Assembly (NCBI GenBank): GCA_964423545.1
Contig: CAYRFV010000140.1
Span: 1 to 13,525 of the forward strand
Reading direction: 5' to 3'
DNA length: 13,525 nt
From: JALOOE01 sp964423545
GTDB taxonomy: Bacteria > Chloroflexota > Anaerolineae > CG2-30-64-16
Shown here piece after piece: positions 8,749 through 13,525 of the stretch (positions are counted from its first letter, which is position 1; every line of letters starts with the position of its first letter). The notes under the pieces were generated by a model. That model saw nothing but the letters and a program-made list of their open reading frames with translations, was not told the origin of the DNA and ran no database searches. A program made the translations under genes and the position numbers.

Positions 8749-8799
8749 CAGATCTGATCGTTAAGGAAGACGGCGCACGGGCGCGATGCGCGCCGGTTT
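8730..8799 (-). promoter_or_regulatory. Antiterminator pairing and competing hairpin in the glyQS leader
   Basis: In minus-strand RNA, AAACCGGC (8799-8792) is the exact complement of GCCGGUUU (8737-8730), which is the 3' arm of the terminator plus the start of its U-tract. Pairing of these 8 nt would stop the terminator from forming. The same upstream strand can instead be locked in a local hairpin, CGGCGC (8795-8790) with GCGCCG (8776-8771), or its inner variant GGCGCG-CAT-CGCGCC. The structures exclude each other, as expected of a regulatory switch. The complementarity is seen directly; the function is inferred. Confidence 0.65.
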
Positions 8800-8926
8800 A
8801 CTTGCTCTGGCCTCGGCAGCACCACGGAAGGTCTTGGCCGCAGCGCGTCTTCATCATCAGAGACGCCTGCGGCCCGGTACCCGAGCCAGGCAGGATGGAA
8901 CGGTAGAAACGCGCCCAATGTGGCAT
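8798..8926 (-). CDS. Putative leader peptide upstream of glyQS (42 aa)
   Basis: This small ORF lies between the operon promoter and the terminator. It begins MPHWARFYRSILPGSGTG, goes on with PQASLMMKTRCG, and ends RGQSK. Its ATG (8926) has a Shine-Dalgarno-like GAGGT 5 nt upstream. Gly codons 14, 16 and 18 (GGC, GGT, GGG at 8887-8873) cluster immediately before the 5' arm of the leader hairpin (8874). Two further Gly codons are 30 and 39. The TAA stop (8800-8798) overlaps the antiterminator strand AAACCGGC (8799-8792). I recognise no homologue, and the peptide has no signal or domain. The arrangement fits an attenuation leader peptide whose Gly codons sense charged tRNA-Gly, although a total of five Gly in 42 is only a modest enrichment. 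The ORF could be fortuitous; its placement relative to the RNA structures is the main argument. Confidence 0.55.
   Translation of the reverse strand: MPHWARFYRSILPGSGTGPQASLMMKTRCGQDLPWCCRGQSK
8836..8874 (-). promoter_or_regulatory. Long hairpin inside the glyQS leader ORF
   Basis: Minus-strand RNA forms GGCCGCAG/CTGCGGCC (8 bp) stacked on GCGTCT/AGACGC (6 bp) with a single bulged base (8844) and the 10-nt loop CTGATGATGA. The 3' arm contains GAAGACG (8852-8846), which is also the exact complement of CGTCTTC at 8772-8766. The arm can therefore switch partners, and the alternative pairing would run into the local hairpin at 8771-8795. The hairpin starts at Gly codon 18 of the leader ORF. Confidence 0.75.
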
Positions 8927-8941
8927 CGAAACCTCAATCGC

Positions 8942-8970
8942 ATCATACCCGTCGCGGGCAATTCCGTCAA
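8942..8970 (-). promoter_or_regulatory. Sigma70-type promoter for the glyQS operon
   Basis: The minus strand has TTGACG (8970-8965), a 17-nt spacer and TATGAT (8947-8942). This is 5/6 to each consensus hexamer with ideal spacing. The transcript would start near 8935, just before the RBS of the leader ORF, giving a leader of about 225 nt. Confidence 0.8.
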
Positions 8971-9084
8971 GCCACGCGCATCGCGACCCATTGTCTTGTG
9001 ACGTCGCCGGAAGTCCCGCCCATTAGCCGTGCAACAACGCCGCTCAGAGAGAGGCCACAGAGGCGCGCCGGTTTCGTCGGGAAC

Positions 9085-9152
9085 GATTACCGACTCTGCG
9101 ACGGCACAATCCCCAACTGCTCTGCAAAGGACAACCGGCCCCAAATCGTGTG
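9085..9152 (+). repeat. 68-bp direct repeat, left copy
   Basis: The segment from GATTACCGACTCTGCG to AAATCGTGTG recurs at 11374-11441 in the same orientation with four substitutions and no gaps (64/68 identical). Similarity stops sharply on both sides. The repeat is noncoding here. It may be an end of a mobile element or a dispersed intergenic repeat. Confidence 0.92.
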
Positions 9153-9244
9153 TTGATCTGCGATCTTGCCATAAGGGTCTGAGGATGTCGATCGCCCTAA
9201 CAAGGGCCGCGGCCAAAGGATGCACACTAACGAGCCTTGAGCCA

Positions 9245-9278
9245 AAGTTAACTTGTTCACAACTTGACTCCTTGAGTC
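9245..9278. promoter_or_regulatory. Palindrome cluster upstream of the FIMAH gene (possible operator)
   Basis: AAGTTAACTT (9245-9254) is a perfect 10-bp palindrome. TTGT-TC-ACAA follows directly and overlaps it, and GACTC-CTT-GAGTC (9266-9278) is a third inverted repeat overlapping the candidate -35. Such clustering could bind a dimeric regulator, but short palindromes also occur by chance. Confidence 0.3.
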
Positions 9279-9301
9279 GCTTAACGCCTATCGGCTAGAC
9301 T
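9272..9301 (+). promoter_or_regulatory. Possible promoter for the FIMAH gene
   Basis: TTGAGT (9272-9277), an 18-nt spacer and TAGACT (9296-9301) are each 4/6 to the consensus hexamers, about 60 bp before the start codon at 9364. An alternative -35, TTGACT at 9264-9269, has no matching -10 at normal spacing. This is a weak call. Confidence 0.3.
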
Positions 9302-9363
9302 TTGCTTGTCCGGGCTGCATGATTCGTGCTGAACGGACAACTATCCCACCCAGGGAGAAGAAT

Positions 9364-10020
9364 ATGAAACGCCGTTTTCCACTATGTTTGTTCTTGGCCG
9401 CGCTGGTCGTCCTGGCGCAATTCGCCCAAGCAGTGCCGAGTGCCAACGCAATCGAAAGCGTATCGCTCGTCCCTTACACGGTGACGCTCACCAATCTACA
9501 GAAGGGCACGGTCACATCAAGCTACGTGATCACGAATCTAGGCAGCGCTAATGCGACCACCGTACACGAATTCTTTAGTTCCGAAGGGACATCCGCCGGT
9601 ATATACGGGCCTGCGCTGATTCCGGCTGGTGGCCAGTTGCGGGTCTACTTGGGAACCTTGACTTTTCTTCCCACGCCCGGCGTCTATACCGTCAAGGTTT
9701 CCTCTGACCAGCCTATCAGCGGGGAGATCATTCAGCCCTATTCGATGGCAGGGCTGTTAGTGCTTATCAACAGCCTCCCCTCTGATGCGCTGTCGCCTCA
9801 ACTGGTCAATAGTCTGGTGCACAAGATGGACGCCGCGAGGAATCAGGCGGCCAGGGAGAACATCTGCCCAGCCGTCAACATCCTGGGCGCGTTCCAGAAC
9901 GAAGTAGAGGCTCAACGTGGCAAGGGCATCTCTGATGCCGCTGCAACCCGTCTGGTTGACTACGCGACTCATCTCATCACTCAGTTGTTAGCGAACCTCC
10001 CTAACAGCAGACGTTGCTAG
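9364..10020 (+). CDS. Exported protein with a C-terminal FIMAH-like domain (218 aa)
   Basis: The protein starts with a signal peptide (KRR, a hydrophobic core of about residues 6-20, likely cleavage after AVPSANA near 29). Residues about 32-125 are rich in beta-strand pattern with TVTLTNLQKGTVTSSYVITNL, resembling an Ig-like or CARDB-like cell-surface module. Residues about 131-209 are helical (LLVLINSLPSD, LVNSLVHKMDAARN, ILGAFQNEVEAQRGKGIS) and match the pattern of the FIMAH domain, a helical module found near the C-terminus of many bacterial extracellular proteins. The terminal Cys may be free. I chose the ATG at 9364 because AGGGAG ends about 6 nt upstream and the protein then begins with the signal peptide; an earlier ATG at 9319 would add 15 polar residues. 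The role is unknown, probably adhesive or structural at the cell surface. It lies upstream of and parallel to the LamG gene. Confidence 0.8.
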   Translation: MKRRFPLCLFLAALVVLAQFAQAVPSANAIESVSLVPYTVTLTNLQKGTVTSSYVITNLGSANATTVHEFFSSEGTSAGIYGPALIPAGGQLRVYLGTLTFLPTPGVYTVKVSSDQPISGEIIQPYSMAGLLVLINSLPSDALSPQLVNSLVHKMDAARNQAARENICPAVNILGAFQNEVEAQRGKGISDAAATRLVDYATHLITQLLANLPNSRRC

Positions 10021-10035
10021 TTTTGGACTGATAGG

Positions 10036-10082
10036 GAACAGGCTATGGGGTATCAGCGGGCAGCCTTGCTGATAGCCTGTTC
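10036..10082 (+). terminator. Strong stem-loop between the FIMAH and LamG genes
   Basis: GAACAGGCTAT (10036-10046) is the exact complement of ATAGCCTGTTC (10072-10082). An inner ATCAGC/GCTGAT pairing is possible as an alternative. The T-rich stretch after it (TCTTTT, 10089-10094) is short and 6 nt away, so it may be a partial terminator, an mRNA-stability hairpin or a processing site rather than a full intrinsic terminator. Confidence 0.6.
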
Positions 10083-10115
10083 GAAGCATCTTTTCGGGTC
10101 TTCGGAGGCTAGATC

Positions 10116-11231
10116 ATGAGAGCTGCCTATTTCAGTCAGGCAGACGGTCGGCGGCGTGTGCGGCTGTTGGGAGCCGGCATGCTGGCGATCGTGTTAGTTG
10201 TGAGCCTGCTTCTGGTATTGCTGGTGCAGACGTCAGCCCTGGCCAGCACGTCAGGTGCAAATCGGTCTTTGGCTGTGGGGCAACGCCAGCCACTGGCGGG
10301 TGGAGTTGCAGAGGTGTCGAATCCCTCCGAGGTGAACCAGGGCGGCGCGACCACCGCGGCGGTTGAAAGCGGGCTGGCATATGCGACGCCGCAGGCCACG
10401 GCACTGCCGGCTGCTCCAAACAGCGCGCAGCGCACGAATGAGGCGGAGCCCCATCCGCCCGGCATCACCAACGGCGGTGGACTAGCGTTGACATCCGGCT
10501 TTTCGGCCGAACCGGCCGTATTGTCGTTCGACGGGACAGATGACCAACTCAGCATGGGCAACAGCAGCGCGCTCATGCTAACCGATACTGACTTTACTGT
10601 GGAGGTGTGGATATCTACGACGCAAACAGCTATGGCTGGGATCGTCGGCAAGCATCGGCCAGGAGGATCCTGGAACGGGTATGTTCTGATCATCAACGGC
10701 GAACATGGATGGATCCCCCACCCTAACAAGGTCTGGTTCTACGCCACTGAACCGCCAGGGGAAGAGGCGGTTTCAACCACCGACATCAATGATGGGCGAT
10801 GGCACCATATCGCCGGGGTCTACCACAAGACGGGAGCAAAGGAGCTTTTCGTGGATGGCGTATTGGAAGCTTCGGTGCCTGATCTCAACCCTCTTGCCCC
10901 CAATGACGCTCCCTTCCGGGTGGGGTACCTGATAGAAGGTTCGTCGAGTTATTCTCTCCAAGGATGGGTAGATGAGGTCCGGGTCTGGAATGTTGCTCGC
11001 ACCCAAGCCGAAATCAAAGGCGCAATGTACGCACAGCTTTTCGGTGATGAGCCGGGCTTGGTCGGCTACTGGACGCTCGATGAAGGGAGTGGGCAAACGG
11101 CCCATGACAGTACGCTGAACCACAATGATGGACAACTGGGTTCGACGCCCGGAGCCGACCCTGATGATCCGAGTTGGGTCCTGGCATCTCACCCCAGGCC
11201 GCACATTTACCTCCCGTTGGCTTTGCGGTAG
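10116..11231 (+). CDS. Exported LamG-domain protein with IYLPLALR tail (371 aa)
   Basis: An N-terminal cytoplasmic stretch with RRRVR is followed by a hydrophobic segment (about 18-43) that acts as a signal peptide or membrane anchor. Residues about 45-130 are low-complexity Ala/Gly/Pro/Thr-rich linker. Residues about 134-342 form a LamG/concanavalin A-like domain: AVLSFDGTDDQLSMG, FTVEVWISTT, DGRWHHIAGVY, KELFVDGVLEAS, GWVDEVRVWNVARTQAEI, GLVGYWTLDEGSG. These jelly-roll domains usually bind carbohydrate or protein ligands outside the cell. The C-terminus IYLPLALR (364-371) resembles short xYLPLxxR tails that I recall from Chloroflexota exported proteins. GGAGG (10104-10108) lies 7 nt before the ATG. 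It may be co-transcribed with the FIMAH gene; the pair is bracketed by the 68-bp repeats. The domain call is firm; the ligand is unknown. Confidence 0.9.
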   Translation: MRAAYFSQADGRRRVRLLGAGMLAIVLVVSLLLVLLVQTSALASTSGANRSLAVGQRQPLAGGVAEVSNPSEVNQGGATTAAVESGLAYATPQATALPAAPNSAQRTNEAEPHPPGITNGGGLALTSGFSAEPAVLSFDGTDDQLSMGNSSALMLTDTDFTVEVWISTTQTAMAGIVGKHRPGGSWNGYVLIINGEHGWIPHPNKVWFYATEPPGEEAVSTTDINDGRWHHIAGVYHKTGAKELFVDGVLEASVPDLNPLAPNDAPFRVGYLIEGSSSYSLQGWVDEVRVWNVARTQAEIKGAMYAQLFGDEPGLVGYWTLDEGSGQTAHDSTLNHNDGQLGSTPGADPDDPSWVLASHPRPHIYLPLALR

Positions 11232-11372
11232 GGCGCAAGAGCTTGTCTTACTGAGCGCACTCGTGCCCGCACGCCAAACAACCAAACGACGACGGGTTTT
11301 CGCATCTCGGACGCCTTGTGGGCGGTTCTGGAACCGCTGCTGCCGGTGCATGTGAGCACTCACCGCTTTGGC
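11232..11372 (+). pseudogene. Remnant of an IS5-type transposase N-terminus
   Basis: The frame starting right after the LamG stop reads, at 11301-11372, RISDALWAVLEPLLP then VHVSTHRFG. This is the characteristic N-terminus of a group of IS5-family transposases. After HRFG the expected GGRPRVP-type continuation is missing, and the 68-bp repeat begins 2 nt later. No start codon in good context, no catalytic DDE part and no terminal inverted repeats are visible. It is a dead fragment left by insertion, deletion or recombination. The frame stays open through the repeat to about 11576 but has no meaning there. Confidence 0.7.
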
Positions 11373-11373
11373 A

Positions 11374-11441
11374 GATTACCGGCTCTGCGACGGCACAATC
11401 CCCAAGTGCTCTACAAAGGACAACCGGTCCCAAATCGTGTG
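11374..11441 (+). repeat. 68-bp direct repeat, right copy
   Basis: This is the second copy of the element at 9085-9152, with four substitutions. It directly follows the broken transposase remnant. Together the copies enclose about 2.2 kb carrying the FIMAH and LamG genes. Confidence 0.92.
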
Positions 11442-11572
11442 CGGAAATGGGCGTATGATCAGATAGCAGTCTATCGAGTCACCTACCGGGGCGCGCGTGC
11501 TCCGCATAGCTGGCAGGGAGCAGAGACCCCAGGATCCGCACAATCCACCCCATCATTGCACGAGTCGTTACC
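11442..11572. other. Intergenic debris without a recognised feature
   Basis: I see no gene, repeat or regulatory signal I can support between the right repeat copy and the beta-propeller-type remnant. It is probably part of the same decayed region. Confidence 0.5.
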
Positions 11573-11851
11573 ATGATTCTGGTGCTCGCTGCGCTGCTGC
11601 CAGCGGCCGGCGCCACGCCGGCCCTGACACGCGTCGCATTGGCGGGGCGCCGGCCTTGCTCCGATCCCCGCGTAATGTACTACGTGCCGGGCGGCAGCAC
11701 GCAGGTCTACTTCAGCGCAGATAACGTGACCTTTGCGATCACGGACCGCCACGGCCTGCAAGCAGAATACCGCCGGTGCGGCGATCGAGGACTGGCTGAT
11801 GGCGCTCGCGGGGCCGGACGCTGGAGAACGGCTGCATCACCTGGATGGTGA
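11573..11851 (+). pseudogene. Decayed start of an SBBP/beta-propeller-type exported protein
   Basis: The frame begins with a signal-peptide-like MILVLAALLPAAGATPA. It then reads CSDPRVMYYVPGG and VYFSADNVTFAIT at about residues 29-57, which resembles the conserved N-terminus (NRGQxDPRVxYYVxG...FxxxxVxFxLT) of large Chloroflexota secreted proteins carrying SBBP or other beta-propeller repeats. Similarity fades after QAEYRR (near 11778) and the frame stops at 11851, far short of a full protein. There is no Shine-Dalgarno before the ATG. I regard it as a truncated remnant, although a small secreted protein cannot be excluded. Confidence 0.5.
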
Positions 11852-11955
11852 CGCAGCCTGGCGCGTACACAATGACCGAGGAAGATCGCGTGGGCTGGGC
11901 GCATCAGGGCGCCACGAACACGGTCATCATCGATGCCGGTGTAGCGGTTTCGTAG
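11821..11955 (+). pseudogene. Fragment resembling the end of a prealbumin-like (SdrD/SpaA-type) domain
   Basis: In a different frame from the preceding remnant, 11821-11955 reads LENGCITWMVTQPGAYTM then TEEDRVGWAHQGATNTVIID and stops. The PGxYTxTExDxxGW pattern is typical of repeat domains in secreted adhesins. It has no start of its own with an RBS. It is most likely a further piece of a broken surface-protein gene, perhaps once joined to the upstream remnant by a frame now lost. Low certainty. Confidence 0.35.
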
Positions 11956-11992
11956 CGCAGGAGCACCCCACGTATGGGCCCTTGTCGTAGGA

Positions 11993-13525
11993 TCACGGCT
12001 TGTAGATAATCGTCCGGATCTGATCGTTCTGGGGAGCGCCCGTTGCAGCCCTGAATCGGTTGATTCCCAGGAAGAAGCTCTTGACTCGCTCCAGGTTCCC
12101 CGCGGCATCCATCATATACACATCGATCCCCTGTCTTCTGAACACGCCGTTTTCGCCTGTGGCGATGAAGATCTCATCATTGACCGATCCTGTCAGATTG
12201 TCAGCGAGCGGTATCAGCTTCTGGGAAATGATCCCAAACGTGCTGAGATCCACAACGGTGGCCCGGCCACTCGCGGCCCAGGCCGGGTTGCCCGCGCTGC
12301 CCACAATCGCTTTCTGGCCATTGAGGGATGGGCTGATCTCGCCCACGAAGTCGCCGAGACCCCCGACTGCCCCGGCTTGCAGAAAAGTCGCTGCGTCATA
12401 GGCGGTGAGGATGCCGTTCCCATAGCTGTAGCTGGTGATCAAGATGCGGCTCTCGTCCGGCGTCAGAGCAATGTCACTGAGATAGCTTCCGCTGATCGGC
12501 GGAGCAACAACAGTGTTATCCTGAGTGTCGATGATCTGGAGGCTGTTGCAGCAGTAGATGCGCCGACCATCCGATGAAATCGCGGGCCCGCCCGGGATCG
12601 GCGCTCCTGCCCAGGAGCTGCCCGTAACGATGCTCAGCGGCAGGTTTTGGAGCAAGACATTCCCTGGTACATCCAGCCTTTCGTTCCGCGAGTACAGGCG
12701 AACGCCGTCTGGGGAAACCAGGAAACCGTTTCCGAGGATGTCCTGTGTAAAGGCCAGCGTCCTGAGTTGTCGATGTGTATCGGTGCTGAGAACGGTTCTA
12801 TCGCCCGTGTAGATCTCGCGCCCGTCTGGAGAGATTCCCACGATGTGCTTGTTCTCGATGAGGCCGAGGATCGTGTTATGGTCCAAGTCGAGCACGATGG
12901 TTCCGGGGAGGACGGGCACCCCTGCACCCACAGCGACTGAATCCACATAGAGCAGCCTCCGATCGCCGGTCGCGAGATTCGGATCGTAAACGACGTGCTT
13001 CTCCGCCGATTTGACGGTTGTTCCGCCCGACATGATGGTGAGCCCGAGCAGATTATCTCCCACCGAAAGCGGTGCGACCACAGCAAAGTTGCCTTGTTCA
13101 TCCATGTTCTCGGCAGGTATGCTGGCCCCGTTCAACAGGACCTGGTTGCCAGGTTCTGCAAAGCTTGCCACGACGAAGGCTGGGAGATTGGTCTGGGTCG
13201 CTTCGGGCAGCGTCAGGAAATCTATGATGGGTGTGTCAGGAACCGGCTGGGTCCAGTTATCGGGGATGGTCTCACCGTCAAAGACATGCTGCATCCCCGG
13301 CTTCAGTTGACCGTACTTGTCCCAGAGACCCCAACATGCCCCCTGCGGCCCTTCGTGTTTGACCTTCCAGCCTTCGTCGTAGGCTTCGAAGTAGAAGTAG
13401 TTGGCTGAGTTGGCGCGCGCCCACGACACGAAGTTCAGAAAGTAGGCGCTGGCATTCTCAGGGGAGGGCGCCGCCACACCGATCTGCCTTCCGCAGGATG
13501 GCCACCCCGTATCCGAAACGATCAC
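11993..13525 (-). CDS. GH17-type glycoside hydrolase C-terminal part, with Ig-like and beta-propeller domains (N-terminus beyond the right edge)
   Basis: The window shows the last 511 codons including the stop. Residues 1-75 of the visible part are the end of a GH17 (beta-1,3-glucanase family) barrel: VSDTGWPSCG (3-12), SPENASAYFLNFVSWA (21-36), YFYFEAYDEGWK (43-54) and CWGLWDKYGQLK (64-75). The family nucleophile Glu (E-T-G-W-P) is read as Asp here (GAT), so catalysis may be weakened or lost. Residues about 98-181 look like a glucodextranase-type or Ig-like beta domain (VLLNGASIPAENMDEQGNF). Residues about 185-500 form a YVTN/WD-like beta-propeller with repeated blades (LLYVDS, ISPDGREIYTG, VSPDGVRLYS, ISSDGRRIYCC, LTPDESRILITS). 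It is probably secreted or surface bound and acts on or binds beta-glucan. It is convergent to the LamG gene. I see no clear terminator after it. Confidence 0.82.
   Translation of the reverse strand: MIVSDTGWPSCGRQIGVAAPSPENASAYFLNFVSWARANSANYFYFEAYDEGWKVKHEGPQGACWGLWDKYGQLKPGMQHVFDGETIPDNWTQPVPDTPIIDFLTLPEATQTNLPAFVVASFAEPGNQVLLNGASIPAENMDEQGNFAVVAPLSVGDNLLGLTIMSGGTTVKSAEKHVVYDPNLATGDRRLLYVDSVAVGAGVPVLPGTIVLDLDHNTILGLIENKHIVGISPDGREIYTGDRTVLSTDTHRQLRTLAFTQDILGNGFLVSPDGVRLYSRNERLDVPGNVLLQNLPLSIVTGSSWAGAPIPGGPAISSDGRRIYCCNSLQIIDTQDNTVVAPPISGSYLSDIALTPDESRILITSYSYGNGILTAYDAATFLQAGAVGGLGDFVGEISPSLNGQKAIVGSAGNPAWAASGRATVVDLSTFGIISQKLIPLADNLTGSVNDEIFIATGENGVFRRQGIDVYMMDAAGNLERVKSFFLGINRFRAATGAPQNDQIRTIIYKP

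Larger units (their letters stand above)
8971..9363. other. Divergent intergenic region
   Basis: About 390 bp lie between the glyQS promoter and the FIMAH gene. The stretch holds the left copy of the 68-bp repeat (9085-9152), a cluster of short palindromes (9245-9278) and a weak possible plus-strand promoter (9272-9301). I see no convincing gene. The minus-strand open frame crossing the region runs through the repeat and the glyQS promoter and has no recognisable content. Confidence 0.6.

Noticed and set aside
8798..8830. GTGGTGCTGCCG as a possible T-box sequence
   Set aside because: It departs from AGGGTGGNACCGCG at several positions. Its UGGU would pair with a tRNA ending ACCA, whereas bacterial tRNA-Gly normally has U73. 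No Stem I specifier loop was recognised. A covariance search is still worthwhile.
8846..8866. CTGATGATGAAGACG in the leader hairpin loop resembles a hammerhead ribozyme core (CUGAUGA...GAA)
   Set aside because: There is no stem II between CUGAUGA and GAA, and no cleavage-site strand in the required place. The match is explained by ATG ATG AAG codons in the loop.
7113..8906. 597-codon plus-strand open frame opposite glyQS
   Set aside because: It is antisense to one of the most conserved genes in the window and has shadow composition.
8857..9225. 122-codon minus-strand open frame (MHPLAAALVR...)
   Set aside because: It runs across the 68-bp repeat, the glyQS promoter and the leader hairpin, has no family resemblance, and ends in three consecutive stops within the hairpin loop. 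It is treated as a chance frame.
9319..9363. Upstream ATG extending the FIMAH protein by 15 residues
   Set aside because: It would place a polar stretch before the signal peptide and put the Shine-Dalgarno AGGGAG inside the coding region. The ATG at 9364 fits better.
1..13525. CRISPR arrays, tRNA or rRNA genes, phage genes
   Set aside because: I saw no regularly spaced repeats, no cloverleaf-type sequence and no phage or defence gene families.

Overview
The window looks like chromosomal DNA from a GC-rich bacterium, most likely a Chloroflexota (Anaerolineae-type) organism. The hints are a fused GlyQS, secreted FIMAH and LamG proteins, a protein ending in IYLPLALR (a tail I associate with Chloroflexota exported proteins), and a GH17-Ig-propeller protein. 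The assignment is inference, because no rRNA or marker search was possible.

Left part (1-8970), all on the minus strand, read right to left: a sigma70-type promoter (8942-8970), a leader of about 225 nt, then glyQS (fused glycyl-tRNA synthetase), an SbcC/Rad50-like ATPase, an enolase-like protein, an MFS transporter and the N-terminal part of an SDR oxidoreductase that leaves the window. The first four coding regions are spaced 11, 14 and -1 nt apart, so they look like one operon. The SDR follows after 104 nt with its own strong Shine-Dalgarno.

The leader is the most interesting part. It holds a 42-codon ORF with its own RBS. Three Gly codons in a five-codon stretch sit directly in front of a long hairpin. 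The ORF stop codon overlaps an antiterminator strand, and an intrinsic terminator lies just before the glyQS RBS. The parts fit a classical ribosome-mediated attenuator sensing charged tRNA-Gly. I did not find a canonical T-box motif.

Middle part (8971-11441): an intergenic region with palindromes, then two plus-strand genes for exported proteins (a FIMAH-domain protein and a LamG-domain protein) separated by a strong stem-loop. Two 68-bp direct repeats, 64/68 identical, bracket this pair. The right copy directly abuts a broken IS5-type transposase start.

Right part (11442-13525): about 550 bp of gene debris (a start of an SBBP/beta-propeller-type exported protein and a prealbumin-like tail, in different frames), then the C-terminal 511 codons of a minus-strand protein with a GH17 glycoside hydrolase end, an Ig-like domain and a beta-propeller. 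Its GH17 nucleophile position reads Asp instead of Glu.
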